A stretch of 64,000 nt of DNA from Nibrella saemangeumensis (GTDB taxonomy: Bacteria > Bacteroidota > Bacteroidia > Cytophagales > Spirosomataceae): NCBI RefSeq assembly GCF_039541915.1, contig NZ_BAABHD010000005.1, positions 434,001 through 498,000 of the forward strand, written 5' to 3'. Positions 24,912 to 34,052 of this stretch are shown one piece after another. The position numbers and the translations under genes were made by a program. Positions within the stretch are counted from its first letter, which is position 1. Each line of letters starts with the position of its first letter. Below the pieces are notes generated by a model, which made no database searches, was not told the DNA's origin, and saw nothing but the letters and a program-made list of their open reading frames with translations.

Positions 24912-26583
24912 TATTTATTTCGGTGGGAGCCGACAACCCCGCCTGCCCGATTACCTCCTCCATATGCGCGCGGAAGCGGCTCTCTTCCTGCTGCTTCTCT
25001 GCGGCTGTCCAGCCCAGTTCACGAGCCATCAGGTCTGCGACCACCGGTAATACCTCCAGGGTAGCCAGCCAATCGACCAGCCCCAGCCGAATCCGGCGCA
25101 GGAGCATATCAGGCATCGTTTGGGCCATTTCCTCCCGCACCGCATACACAACCTCTGCCCTGATAAACGGATGGGCATCAACCAGCCCTTCGGTCAGTTC
25201 AGGTTCAGCCGCACATAAAGTTGCCAGCGCTTCGGCCCGTACCCCATAGGTATCTACCAAATGAGCCGCTACCTTGCCCGGCAGGTTGGATTCTTTCCTG
25301 GTGAAGGTATTACCAAAGGATTCTGTAAACGCTTCGCTTCCGATCAGGGGGATGGTTTCGGTCCGGCAGGGTAACGCTTGACCAAGCAGTTGCCCGCAGG
25401 TGTCAATGGTCTCTTCCGCCATCAACCGGTAGGTGGTCCATTTCCCCCCCATTATACTCACCAGTTTCGACTGAGGATCTACTTCTACTTCATGGTCTCG
25501 TACTACGTTGCGAGTTTCCGTTTTCTGTAGGGTGGCGTTTTGGTCAGGCTGGAGCAGCGGACGCAGTCCGGCAAAACCACCAGTGACCTGCCCCAGCGTG
25601 ACGGGCTCTTTCAGGAACTTATTGACGTGCTCCAGCAGGTAATCGGCTTCATCGGGCTGGAGGTAAGGTGTTTCGTATGGATCGGCCGGCGTATCCGTGG
25701 TACCGATCAGCCAGTGACCACGCCAGGGAATGGCAAACAGCACCCGGCCGTCTTTCGTTTTCGGCACCAGCAGGGCAGCCTCCCCCTGCGCAATGGCGTT
25801 GGCCGGTAACACTACGTGGGCCCCTTTGCTGGCCTGCATCCGGGGGCGCTGGTTTGCCTGAGCCACCCTGCGCAACGTATCTGCATTGGTACCGGTTGCG
25901 TTGATGAACACCTTCGCCCGGATCACAAATACCTCACCCGTCAGCCGGTCTCTTACCGTCACCGCGTTCAGTTGTCCGTTTGGGGCGGCATCAAACTGCT
26001 CGGCCCGCAGATGATTGGCAACGGCTGCTCCGTGGGCAGCCGCCGTCTGAACCAGCGCCAGATTCAGCCGGACATCATCAAACTGACCATCGTAATACAG
26101 AACCGCACTATGCAGCCGATGGCCGTCGAATGCCGGGAAGCGGTTCAGCGTTTCTTCTTTGGAAAGCCATTCGCTCGGCTTGATCCGGCGGCTTCCGGCC
26201 AGCAAATCGTACAGCTTTAACCCAATGGTATAATAAAGACCCTCGAACAGATCGAAGCAGGGGGTTAGCAGCGCCAACGGGTGTACCAGGTGCGGAGCAA
26301 TCTGAAGCAGGGTCCGACGCTCGTGCAGGGCCTTCCGAACCAGTGACAGTTGCCGGTGATCAAAATTTTTGAAGGCCTGCTCCAGATACCGCACCCCACC
26401 ATGCACCAGCTTGGTAGAGGTACCCGACGTAGCAGCCGCGAAATCGTCCTGCTCAATCAGGGCGGTACGAAAGCCGCGGGTGGCCGCATCAAGGGCACAG
26501 CCGGCGCCGGTCGCTCCTCCGCCAATTATACAAATATCAAAGTCTTCGGAACGTAACCGGTGCAGGCTGGCATTGCGATTCAT
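24904..26583 (-). CDS. glpD: Glycerol-3-phosphate dehydrogenase (FAD-dependent)
   Basis: 559 residues. Oxidises sn-glycerol-3-phosphate to DHAP and passes electrons to quinone at the membrane. FAD-binding motif DICIIGGGATGAGCALDAATRG (split here as GGGATGAG core) at the N-terminus, then TSGTSTKLVHGGVRYLEQA, LFAIPWRGHWLIGTTDT and SIMGGKWTTYRLMAEE, all diagnostic. The C-terminal DAO_C helical cap is complete. The ATG overlaps the stop of crtZ by 4 bp, so translation is coupled to a carotenoid hydroxylase. Confidence 0.95.
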   Translation of the reverse strand: MNRNASLHRLRSEDFDICIIGGGATGAGCALDAATRGFRTALIEQDDFAAATSGTSTKLVHGGVRYLEQAFKNFDHRQLSLVRKALHERRTLLQIAPHLVHPLALLTPCFDLFEGLYYTIGLKLYDLLAGSRRIKPSEWLSKEETLNRFPAFDGHRLHSAVLYYDGQFDDVRLNLALVQTAAAHGAAVANHLRAEQFDAAPNGQLNAVTVRDRLTGEVFVIRAKVFINATGTNADTLRRVAQANQRPRMQASKGAHVVLPANAIAQGEAALLVPKTKDGRVLFAIPWRGHWLIGTTDTPADPYETPYLQPDEADYLLEHVNKFLKEPVTLGQVTGGFAGLRPLLQPDQNATLQKTETRNVVRDHEVEVDPQSKLVSIMGGKWTTYRLMAEETIDTCGQLLGQALPCRTETIPLIGSEAFTESFGNTFTRKESNLPGKVAAHLVDTYGVRAEALATLCAAEPELTEGLVDAHPFIRAEVVYAVREEMAQTMPDMLLRRIRLGLVDWLATLEVLPVVADLMARELGWTAAEKQQEESRFRAHMEEVIGQAGLSAPTEINKA

Positions 26584-27062
26584 GAGGTAGCAGAGGAATG
26601 ATCGACCGGGGTCCGTTTGTCGGCGTGGTCGAATTTTTTGGTTGCGTATAAAAAGCCGAATGCTTCAGCCCCTTCCCGGTCGTGAACCCGGTGGTGGACG
26701 TAATGCGCCCGGATGATCCGCTGCAAATAAGGATTACGAGCGGTGAATTTGATTTTAATTCGCCGGTGGACAATTATATCGTGAAAAATAAAGTAACAGA
26801 TACCGTACACCGTCACCCCAATGCCAATCCAGGTCAGAAACCACAGCGATGGAACCTGCTGGCCGACGATTACCAACCCGGCCGCCACAAAACTGAACAG
26901 CACACTGAAGAGATCGTTTACCTCCAGAAAACCTTTATGGTGGTTGTGGTGCGAATGGTGCCAACGCCACATAAAGCCATGCATGATATACTTATGGGTA
27001 AACCAGGCCACACCTTCCATGAAGAGAAATGTACCGAGAACTAAGGCAACGTTTAGCAGCAT
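26580..27062 (-). CDS. crtZ: Beta-carotene hydroxylase (CrtZ-type)
   Basis: 160 residues with about four transmembrane helices. Histidine motifs of diiron carotenoid 3-hydroxylases: HKYIMHG (about residue 23), WHHSHHNHHKG (about 35-44), FHDIIVHRR (about 93) and HYVHHRVHD (about 119). It converts beta-carotene to zeaxanthin in characterised relatives. It is the first gene of a two-gene overlap with glpD, an unusual partner; no crtB, crtI or crtY is nearby. Confidence 0.9.
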   Translation of the reverse strand: MLLNVALVLGTFLFMEGVAWFTHKYIMHGFMWRWHHSHHNHHKGFLEVNDLFSVLFSFVAAGLVIVGQQVPSLWFLTWIGIGVTVYGICYFIFHDIIVHRRIKIKFTARNPYLQRIIRAHYVHHRVHDREGAEAFGFLYATKKFDHADKRTPVDHSSATS

Positions 27063-27259
27063 TTTTGTGTTATATAAGTAACAAACGGCGAGAGTTTCCG
27101 TGTATTAACAGATTGGATAAAAGAAAGGTTGGCGGGTTGGTGACTTAAAAATAACAATTTACAATTTGTTAAAAAAATAGCTCCGCCCCCCGCTTGTTTA
27201 TTACCCGGAGACCCGTATATTTAAACGTGATCAATACTCAACCTGTGGGTAGGTCAAAC

Positions 27260-27913
27260 ATGGACTATAGGGCGCTCAGAGACCTGGTGAGACAGGGAGA
27301 GGGCAGCAACCTCGAATTTAAATTAAAATCGAATCATCCCGAGCGAATCATACGGGAGGTGGTCGCTTTCGCTAATACAGATGGGGGTACGCTCCTGATT
27401 GGCATCGGCGACGACAAGACGATTCAGGGCCTCAAGTACGCCGACGAAGACGAGTATCTGCTGACGCGGGCAATTGAGAAATACTGCTATCCGGCTATTG
27501 ACTACACCATTGACCGTGTAACACTGGCCTGCGAACGCGATGTGCTGGTGATTCATGTGCCCCGCAGCGAAAACCGTCCGCACTACGTAATCCCAGATCC
27601 CACCAATCAGGAAATCAAAAAAGCCTACGTGCGGGTAGATGATAAATCGATTCAGGCCAGCAAAGAGGTCCGTGAAATTCTGAAAGGAGAAAAAGCCTCC
27701 CGGAACATCCGCTTCAGTTACGGCGATAAAGAGCAGAAACTGATGAAGCATTTGGGCGAACACAACAGCATTACCGTTGATCTGTTTGCCTCCGTTGCCG
27801 GCATTTCCCGCAAAATTGCATCGCGAACGCTTGTGCTGCTGGTACTGGCCAATGTCTTACAGGTTCACCCCAACGAGATGATGGACCGGTACACCTCCAG
27901 AGCTGAATGCTGA
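27260..27913 (+). CDS. AlbA_2/Schlafen-type putative DNA-binding protein
   Basis: 217 residues from the ATG at 27260; upstream in frame only TTG at 27194 is available, and a TATATTTA promoter-like element lies between them. The AlbA_2 domain spans about 1-125: RQGEGSNLEFKLKSNHPERIIREVVAFANTDGGTLLIGIGDD is the hallmark (acidic residue plus N-T-x-GG). The C-terminal 70 residues look like a winged helix (HLGEHNSITVDLFASVAGISRKIASRTLVLLVLANVLQ). Such proteins are usually called ATP-binding or transcriptional regulators. Target unknown. Monocistronic. Confidence 0.82.
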   Translation: MDYRALRDLVRQGEGSNLEFKLKSNHPERIIREVVAFANTDGGTLLIGIGDDKTIQGLKYADEDEYLLTRAIEKYCYPAIDYTIDRVTLACERDVLVIHVPRSENRPHYVIPDPTNQEIKKAYVRVDDKSIQASKEVREILKGEKASRNIRFSYGDKEQKLMKHLGEHNSITVDLFASVAGISRKIASRTLVLLVLANVLQVHPNEMMDRYTSRAEC

Positions 27914-27924
27914 CCGGATAAATC

Positions 27925-27969
27925 ATAAACGTGAAGGCCAGCCGTTCAACGGCTGGCCTTCACGTTTAT
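27925..27969. terminator. Strong bidirectional terminator between the AlbA_2 gene and bioA
   Basis: A perfect 20-bp stem (27925-27944 with 27950-27969) with a 5-base loop. The right arm includes the bioA stop codon on the minus strand. Confidence 0.88.
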
Positions 27970-29258
27970 AGCGTTTTCAGCAGTGCCTCCACCTGCTCAT
28001 ACACGTACGTCAACTGCTCGTCGGTGATGCAGTAGGGCGGTAGCATATAAAGGACATTACCCAAAGGCCGCATCAGCACCCCCCGATCCAGCAGGAAGTT
28101 ATACACTACATCCCGGATGTTGTTGAAGTACGAGGTTTGACCGCCAGCGTCCAGGTCAAATGCCAGAATAGTACCGTGCTGGCGAATAGCCTTCACGGTA
28201 CTATAACCCTGAAGCACCTGGCTAAAACGCTCGTGCCGGTCGGCAATACGCTGGATGTTAGCCTGTGTTTCTTCGGACAACGTTAAGTCCAGACTGGCGA
28301 GCGCGGCTGTGCAAGCCAAGGGATTGGCCGTGAAGGAATGTCCGTGGAAAAGGGTTTTGAACTTATCGTCTGACAAAAAAGCTTCGTAGATAGCATTCGT
28401 GCAGGTAGTTACCCCGAGCGCCATAGTACCGCCGGTTAGACCTTTCGACAGGCACATCAGGTCGGGCTGCTCCGTAAGGTAATGCGAGGCAAACAGACGG
28501 CCAGTTCGCCCAAAACCCGTCATAACTTCATCGGCAATCAGCAAAGCGCCGGCGTTTCGGGCTAGTTGCATCAGTTTGTCTAATACCCCAGGCTGGTACA
28601 TCACCATGCCCCCTGCACCCTGTACCAGCGGTTCGAAGATAAAAGCCGCCACAGTCTCATCCAGCAGTGCCTCCAGTTTAGCCAGTGCTTCATCTTCCCG
28701 ACCCGGCACAGGTGCCGGAATGTAGTCCACATCGAATAGGAACGGTACGAACGGAGCCGTAAAGGCACTCCGGCCGCCAACAGCCATAGCTCCAAAGGTA
28801 TCGCCATGATAGGCGTCTTCCAGCGCAATGACTCTGGTGCGTGGCTGGCCTATATTATGCCAGTACTGAAAAGCCATTTTAAGGGCTACTTCCACCGCTG
28901 TTGAGCCATTATCGGAGTAGAAGATTTTAGCCTGATTTCCAGGCAGGATAGGCAACAGACGCTCAGCCAGCTCAACAGCTGGCTTATGGGTAAAACCGGC
29001 GAAGATGACATGTTCCAGTGTGCGAAGCTGCTGGGCTACTCGTTCTGCTATATAAGGATGCGCGTGACCGTGCAGGTTAACCCACCACGACGAGATGGCG
29101 TCGATATACTCATTACCTGTTTCGTCGTACAACACCGCCCCTTCGCCCCGGAGAATCGATATTGGTAAGGGAGCTGTCTGCATCTGGGTAAACGGATGCC
29201 AGATGACGGCCCGGTCACGCTCCGACAGCGTCGGCAAGGCGAGTAAACTGTTTTGCAT
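27966..29258 (-). CDS. bioA: Adenosylmethionine-8-amino-7-oxononanoate aminotransferase
   Basis: 430 residues, fold type I PLP enzyme; transfers the amino group of SAM to KAPA, giving DAPA. Motifs: WHPFTQMQ at the N-terminus, AISSWWVNLHGHAHPYIAE, SDNGSTAVEVALKMA, IADEVMTGFGRTG (PLP Asp) and CLSKGLTGGTMAL (PLP Lys). The last gene of bioF-bioD-bioA; it overlaps bioD by 44 bp, a long overlap that implies coupled translation. Confidence 0.96.
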   Translation of the reverse strand: MQNSLLALPTLSERDRAVIWHPFTQMQTAPLPISILRGEGAVLYDETGNEYIDAISSWWVNLHGHAHPYIAERVAQQLRTLEHVIFAGFTHKPAVELAERLLPILPGNQAKIFYSDNGSTAVEVALKMAFQYWHNIGQPRTRVIALEDAYHGDTFGAMAVGGRSAFTAPFVPFLFDVDYIPAPVPGREDEALAKLEALLDETVAAFIFEPLVQGAGGMVMYQPGVLDKLMQLARNAGALLIADEVMTGFGRTGRLFASHYLTEQPDLMCLSKGLTGGTMALGVTTCTNAIYEAFLSDDKFKTLFHGHSFTANPLACTAALASLDLTLSEETQANIQRIADRHERFSQVLQGYSTVKAIRQHGTILAFDLDAGGQTSYFNNIRDVVYNFLLDRGVLMRPLGNVLYMLPPYCITDEQLTYVYEQVEALLKTL

Positions 29259-29856
29259 AGTGGGAAATAATGGCTTTGGTTAATGTCTCCTCCTGCTCGA
29301 TTCGGCCCAGGCAAGGAAGACCCGTGTAACTCAGGATAAACGATTCTGTAGCCGGAGTAGCCGGGCCGTTGAAGATAAGGCCCAGCAGCGGAATCTGCCG
29401 GCTCCGGCAGGCTTCTACCGACAATAAGGTGTGATTGATACTGCCGAGGTAGTTGCGGGATACCAGCACGACCGGCAGCCCCCAGCGTTGTACCAGATCG
29501 ATGTTCAGATCCCGGTTGTTCAGGGGTACCATCAGCCCACCGGCCAGTTCGATAATCAGGTGGTTATCGGTTTCAGGAAGTGTTATATTTTCCAACGAAA
29601 TCTCAACGCCGTCGATGGCTGCAGCTGCGTGGGGCGACAACGGCTGCGTGAGCCGGTACGCTTCCGGGTGAAATTGCGATACCGGGTTACTGATCAGTTG
29701 CTGAACGGTTCGGGTATCTGAATCGTCCAGACTGCCGGATTGCACCGGCTTCCAGTAGTCGGCCTGCAAGGCCTCGACAAGCACGGCTGACGCTACGGTT
29801 TTTCCAATCTCGGTACTGATTCCCGCGACGATAAGGTGTTGCTTTTGCGGTTTCAT
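29215..29856 (-). CDS. bioD: Dethiobiotin synthetase
   Basis: 213 residues. Closes the ureido ring of dethiobiotin using ATP and CO2. P-loop variant GISTEIGKTVASA (about 11-23), then DYWKPVQSGS, LPETDNHLIIELAGGLMVPLN (the E-x-AGG motif) and GLIFNGPATPAT. It overlaps bioF by 4 bp (ATGA) and bioA by 44 bp. Confidence 0.94.
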   Translation of the reverse strand: MKPQKQHLIVAGISTEIGKTVASAVLVEALQADYWKPVQSGSLDDSDTRTVQQLISNPVSQFHPEAYRLTQPLSPHAAAAIDGVEISLENITLPETDNHLIIELAGGLMVPLNNRDLNIDLVQRWGLPVVLVSRNYLGSINHTLLSVEACRSRQIPLLGLIFNGPATPATESFILSYTGLPCLGRIEQEETLTKAIISHYAKQFTRLADAVGA

Positions 29857-31004
29857 AGGGTAGGTACACCGGCTAATGATTTCTGGAGAACCGCCAGCAG
29901 CCGGTCTATTTCATCAGCGGTATTAAACGAATGGATACAAAGACGTAATCGCTCCTGCCCGGCCGGAACGGTGGGCGACAGAATCGCCCGCACATCAAAA
30001 CCGGCCTGCTGAGCGGCATCGGCTACCTGCCGGGCAGCTTCGTTGCCCGGTACGATCAGGCATTGAATGGGGCTGCGGCTATCGGTCCAGCTTGCCTCGG
30101 GTAGATATTCAGCGGCTTTTTGCCGGAAGCAGGCGACGCGGTTGTGTAGTTGAGTACGAGTCTCCGGGCAACATTGCAGGTGGGCATAGGCTGCCCGGAT
30201 GGCGAGGTAGCTATGCGGAGGCAAAGCGGTGGTGTAGATGAACGAACGGGCGAAGTTGGTGAGGTAATCCGACAGGACTGCCGGACCGACAATAGCGGCT
30301 CCGTGTACTCCCAGCGCCTTTCCGTATGTATGGATACGGGCAAGTATTCGATCCTCCAGGCCCAATGCCACTACCTGGCCTTCCCCGTTGGGTCCGTAAA
30401 TACCAGTTGCATGCGCATCGTCAACCAGCAGAGCAGCCCCGTATCGGTCACATAAATCTGCCAACTCAATTAGGGGAGCCAAATCGCCATCCATAGAATA
30501 CACCGACTCAACAGCCACGTAGGTTTGCCCCTGCACTTTGGTTAATATGCTTTCCAGATCGGCGAGATCGTTATGCCGAAAGCGGTAGCGGGTAGCGTAA
30601 CTGAGCCGGGCCCCGTCAATCATGCTCGCATGAATGAGTTCATCGGTAATTAATGTGTCCTCCCGGCCAGCGATGCAGGCCATCAATCCCAGATTAGCGT
30701 CATATCCTGAATTGAAAAGTAAAGCGGATTCGGCCCGGTGGAACGCGGCAATCTGCGATTCGACCTCCTCAGCCAGGCGGGTATTGCCCGCCAGCAGCCG
30801 GGAGCCGGTAGCGCCGGTATAGCCAATGGGACAGTTACCCTCCGCTTCCCGAATCAGTTGCTTCAGCTCAGCAGAGCGGGCAAAGCCCAGATAATCGTTG
30901 GAGCAGAAATCAGTTAAATCGTCCGTCTGCTTCAGGGTGCGCAATAGCCCAGCCGACCGGCGTTCGTTTATTTTGTGTTCCAGCTTTGTAATAACTGTTT
31001 TCAC
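29853..31004 (-). CDS. bioF: 8-amino-7-oxononanoate synthase (KAPA synthase)
   Basis: About 383 residues. Condenses pimeloyl-ACP/CoA with alanine; PLP-dependent. Motifs: FCSNDYLGFA, GATGSRLLAGNT, ALLFNSGYDANLG, ALLVDDAHATGIYG and THTYGKALGVHGAA-like IHTYGKALGVHGA with the PLP lysine. The frame has no ATG before the conserved region. I favour GTG at 31004, because a -7 promoter match overlaps the TTG at 31031 that would give a nine-residue longer product. bioB and bioC are not in the window. Confidence 0.93.
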   Translation of the reverse strand: MKTVITKLEHKINERRSAGLLRTLKQTDDLTDFCSNDYLGFARSAELKQLIREAEGNCPIGYTGATGSRLLAGNTRLAEEVESQIAAFHRAESALLFNSGYDANLGLMACIAGREDTLITDELIHASMIDGARLSYATRYRFRHNDLADLESILTKVQGQTYVAVESVYSMDGDLAPLIELADLCDRYGAALLVDDAHATGIYGPNGEGQVVALGLEDRILARIHTYGKALGVHGAAIVGPAVLSDYLTNFARSFIYTTALPPHSYLAIRAAYAHLQCCPETRTQLHNRVACFRQKAAEYLPEASWTDSRSPIQCLIVPGNEAARQVADAAQQAGFDVRAILSPTVPAGQERLRLCIHSFNTADEIDRLLAVLQKSLAGVPTL

Positions 31005-31028
31005 CAGTCCCTTCAGATGCTTCGGCGA

Positions 31029-31036
31029 CAAAGGTA
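31029..31036 (-). promoter_or_regulatory. -7 promoter element for the bio operon
   Basis: Minus-strand TACCTTTG matches TAnnTTTG. It would place the transcription start about 10-15 bases before the GTG at 31004. The 60-bp palindrome begins 37 bp further upstream. Confidence 0.5.
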
Positions 31037-31072
31037 CATGGTAATCCTATTTCGGTGTACTAGACACGCCTG

Positions 31073-31132
31073 ATAAACAAGGAGGGGGAGTTATCCACAT
31101 TCGAATGTGGATAACTCCCCCTCCTTGTTTAT
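31073..31132. repeat. Perfect 60-bp palindrome with two inverted DnaA boxes
   Basis: Both halves (31073-31102 and 31103-31132) are exact reverse complements with no spacer. Each half has an A/T-rich end, a GGAGGGGGAG block and TTATCCACA, the consensus DnaA box, at 31091-31099 (plus) and 31106-31114 (minus), 6 bp apart around TTCGAA. It lies in the 351-bp divergent region between bioF and the histidine kinase, where no gene would need a terminator. The rest of that region shows nothing I can identify apart from the bioF promoter. Confidence 0.9.
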
Positions 31133-31355
31133 ATTTAGCCATAAATCGCTCCGAGAAAGTTCTTACTATTTTGAAAATGAAAAATTTATACCAGAAAATC
31201 TCTAGCTAGTGCCGCTTCCATTCCTATATTGTGCGTCAATCAGCACCTGCGATCTGTATTAGGCTCGGTTGAGTCTTACCCTCGCTTCATATAGATTCAT
31301 TCAGCCATCCAGCAAACTGATCGTTAACCATTGTATCTCCCGATATTCCTAAAGA

Positions 31356-32183
31356 ATGAGCCAGGAGTTAGAAGATCTAAAGCAGAAAGTAATCCACCTG
31401 GAGCAGTTGGCCAGCATCGGTCAGCTTACGGCTGGTATTATGCATGAAATTAAGAATCCGCTAAACTTTATTTTAAACTTCTCCAAGCTGTCCATCGAAC
31501 TGCTGGACGAAATGAAAGACATTGTTGGTCAATTGGAGGCCTCGCCTAAAGCCGATGATGTCGAGGAGCTGAATTATCTGATTGGCATACTACAGGAAAA
31601 TATAACCCGAATTCACGACAACGGTGGCAGAGCTGAACGCATTATTCAGACTATGCTGGCGCAGACTCGTTCCGATATAGCACATCTGGCACCAGCAGAG
31701 CTGAATCAGTTAGTAGAAGAATTCACTAAACTTGCCTACCAGGGTGTGCGGGGTATTGACAAAGAGTTTAATGTTGCCTTACGCTTTCAGCTCGACCCCA
31801 GCGTGGGGTCTGTAGTAATCGCCCCTGAAGCCTTCAGCCGGGTTATCCTGAACCTGATCAATAATGCCTGCTATGCCGTTAATGAGAAAAAGAAGAGCCT
31901 CAGCGATTACATACCAGAGATTACCGTAAGTACGCGACGAATACCCGCATGCGTTGAGATCCGGGTCCATGATAACGGAATAGGTATGCCCGATCGCGTA
32001 AAACAGCAGTTATTTACTCCTTTTTTTACGACTAAGCCAACTGGTGAAGGAACGGGTCTGGGGCTGTCGCTGAGTCGTGCAATTATTACTACCCTGCATA
32101 AAGGCAAACTAACTGTCGAGTCTGAACCAGACAAGTATACTGAGTTTATCATCGAACTACCGCTCGACCTGCAGGCTAGCTAA
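31356..32183 (+). CDS. Soluble orphan sensor histidine kinase
   Basis: 275 residues with no transmembrane segment or recognisable sensor domain. An N-terminal coiled coil (1-20) leads into the HisKA domain with the phospho-acceptor in GIMHEIKNPLNFILNF (His at about 31), followed by an extended helical hairpin and HATPase_c domain: N box LNLINNACYAV, G1 VHDNGIGMP, F box LFTPFFTTK and G2 GTGLGLSLSRAI. No response regulator is adjacent. A leader of more than 200 bp separates it from the palindrome. Confidence 0.9.
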   Translation: MSQELEDLKQKVIHLEQLASIGQLTAGIMHEIKNPLNFILNFSKLSIELLDEMKDIVGQLEASPKADDVEELNYLIGILQENITRIHDNGGRAERIIQTMLAQTRSDIAHLAPAELNQLVEEFTKLAYQGVRGIDKEFNVALRFQLDPSVGSVVIAPEAFSRVILNLINNACYAVNEKKKSLSDYIPEITVSTRRIPACVEIRVHDNGIGMPDRVKQQLFTPFFTTKPTGEGTGLGLSLSRAIITTLHKGKLTVESEPDKYTEFIIELPLDLQAS

Positions 32184-32201
32184 TTTGACCTCCTTGTCAG
32201 A

Positions 32202-33215
32202 TTAGGGGATAGACAGAACAAGTTTACCAAACTGCGCCCCGGATGCCATCTTCCGTAAGGCAGCCTCTGTTTCCGCCAGCGGATATACCGTGTCGATGAC
32301 CGGCTTTAGCTGATGGGCTTCGACAAACTGAAGCATGGCAGCAAACTCTTCGCCCGTACCCATGGTGGACCCCAAAATATCCAGGTGCTTAAAAAAGATA
32401 CGCGGAGCAAGCAGATCGGTCAGGTTGCCAGTTGTACCACCATATATAACGATCCGGCCACCCGAAGCCGCTACTTCCAGCAGTTTGGCAAAACCCGGCC
32501 CGCCGGCGCTGTCAATAATTACATCAAAATAGCCAGCCTTGCCTCCACCCGTTTTTGCCAGTAGGGTTTTGGCCCAGTCAGGTTCCTTATAATCAACCCC
32601 GCCCTTAGCCCCCAGCGTTACGGCTCGCTGTAGTTTCTCCTCCGAACCTGAAGTTACCCAAACCTCTGCACCAGCCGCTACGGCAATTTGCATTGCCAGC
32701 AGCGCTACCCCACCGCCAATACCGGTTATCAACACCCGGTCGCCTGCCTGCAAACGACCTCGGGTCATCAGTGCCCGCCAGGCTGTAACGCCCCCTAAAG
32801 GTATAGTGGAGGCCTCCTCGAAGGATAGATAGTCCGGCTTTGGATAAATGTATTGAGCGTTGATGCGGATATACTCGGCGAACGTACCGTCATCCGGCAT
32901 TCCCAGGATTCGGAAGTCAGGACTGTAAAATTTTGCGTTACTGCCCCAATTGAGACCAGGATTGATTACGACCGCCTTCCCCAGCCATTGTGAATTTACC
33001 CCTTCGCCTACCTCCGTCACTACCCCCGCCCCGTCAGACCCTAAAATAACTGGCAGCTTAATGCCAGGGTACAGACCCTGCTGTACGTAAACATCCCGGT
33101 GATTCAGCGCTGCGGCTTTTAGCTGAACAACGACTTCGCCTGGCCCGGCCTTCCGATGGGGCATCTCGATTAGTTCGACCGGCTGGCGCACATCGCGCAA
33201 CACAATAGCGTTCAT
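32202..33215 (-). CDS. Zinc-type alcohol dehydrogenase-like / quinone oxidoreductase (MDR family)
   Basis: 337 residues. N-terminal GroES-like domain (about 25-135; GPGEVVVQLKAAALNHRDVYVQQG, LPVILGSDGAGVVTEVG) and C-terminal Rossmann domain (about 155-300; GDRVLITGIGGGVALLAMQIAVAAGAEV). The catalytic-zinc Cys/His set of true ADHs and the structural-zinc cysteine cluster are not evident, so it is more like quinone oxidoreductase-type MDR proteins. Substrate unknown. It is followed (upstream on the same strand) by murQ with a 18-bp gap. Confidence 0.86.
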   Translation of the reverse strand: MNAIVLRDVRQPVELIEMPHRKAGPGEVVVQLKAAALNHRDVYVQQGLYPGIKLPVILGSDGAGVVTEVGEGVNSQWLGKAVVINPGLNWGSNAKFYSPDFRILGMPDDGTFAEYIRINAQYIYPKPDYLSFEEASTIPLGGVTAWRALMTRGRLQAGDRVLITGIGGGVALLAMQIAVAAGAEVWVTSGSEEKLQRAVTLGAKGGVDYKEPDWAKTLLAKTGGGKAGYFDVIIDSAGGPGFAKLLEVAASGGRIVIYGGTTGNLTDLLAPRIFFKHLDILGSTMGTGEEFAAMLQFVEAHQLKPVIDTVYPLAETEAALRKMASGAQFGKLVLSIP

Positions 33216-33233
33216 AAGCAGAATCTAGTTACG

Positions 33234-34052
33234 TTATTCACCGGAAGAACCCTGGCCACGTCCGTGTTCAATGGCTGCCCGCACGGTGCCGAATTGCTGC
33301 AGCAGCTCGGCGGCCTCTTCCTGGCTTACCCCCAACTCGCTGACGACCATACGAACGGCCCGCTGTTTCAGCTTATTATTAGTTAGTTGCATATCTACCA
33401 TTTTGTTGCCCTTTACACGACCGAGCCGAATCATGACGGAGGTAGATAACATGTTCAGCACCAGTTTCTGCGCCGTACCGGATTTCATACGGGTGCTGCC
33501 GGTAACAAATTCGGGCCCAACCACTACCTCGACGGGAAATTCAGCCGCCCGGGCCACAGGAGAATCGGGGTTACATACGACACAGCCGGTCAGGATGCCT
33601 TCGGCCCGGGCTTTCTGCAGACCACCGATGACATAGGGAGTCCGGCCCGATGCCGCAATGCCAATCAGGGTGTCCAACTTGTCGATATGATGTTGCTGAA
33701 GATCTTTCCAGGCCTGCTCAGGGTCATCTTCGGCATGTTCTACTGCACTGCGAATGGCTTTATCCCCACCAGCAATCAGTCCAATGACCATATCCGGTGA
33801 AACCCCGTAGGTAGGCGGGCACTCCGAGGCATCGACAATCCCTAAACGCCCGCTGGTACCAGCTCCTATGTAGAAGAGCCGTCCGCCCTCCTTCATGCGC
33901 CGGACTATCTGATGAACAAGCGCTTCCAGTTGTGGAATTGCTTTCTCTACAGCGAGCGGAACCGTTTTATCTTCCTTGTTAATGTTGGTCAGTAGCTCCT
34001 GGACCGACATTTTTTCCAGGTCGTTGTAGTAAGAAGATGTTTCTGTAATCAT
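33234..34052 (-). CDS. murQ: N-acetylmuramic acid 6-phosphate etherase
   Basis: 272 residues. Cleaves the lactyl ether of MurNAc-6-P to GlcNAc-6-P plus D-lactate in cell-wall recycling. SIS domain with GRLFYIGAGTSGRLGIVDASECPPTYGVSP (about 57-86), the catalytic Glu in SAVEHAEDDPEQAWKDL, and GSTRMKSGTAQKLVLNMLST (about 187-206), all diagnostic. Slightly shorter at the C-terminus than the E. coli enzyme (298 residues). Likely co-transcribed with the MDR gene. Confidence 0.95.
   Translation of the reverse strand: MITETSSYYNDLEKMSVQELLTNINKEDKTVPLAVEKAIPQLEALVHQIVRRMKEGGRLFYIGAGTSGRLGIVDASECPPTYGVSPDMVIGLIAGGDKAIRSAVEHAEDDPEQAWKDLQQHHIDKLDTLIGIAASGRTPYVIGGLQKARAEGILTGCVVCNPDSPVARAAEFPVEVVVGPEFVTGSTRMKSGTAQKLVLNMLSTSVMIRLGRVKGNKMVDMQLTNNKLKQRAVRMVVSELGVSQEEAAELLQQFGTVRAAIEHGRGQGSSGE

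Noticed and set aside
27151..27180. TAACAA...TTGTTA symmetry upstream of crtZ
   Set aside because: Only 6-bp arms in A+T-rich sequence; expected by chance.
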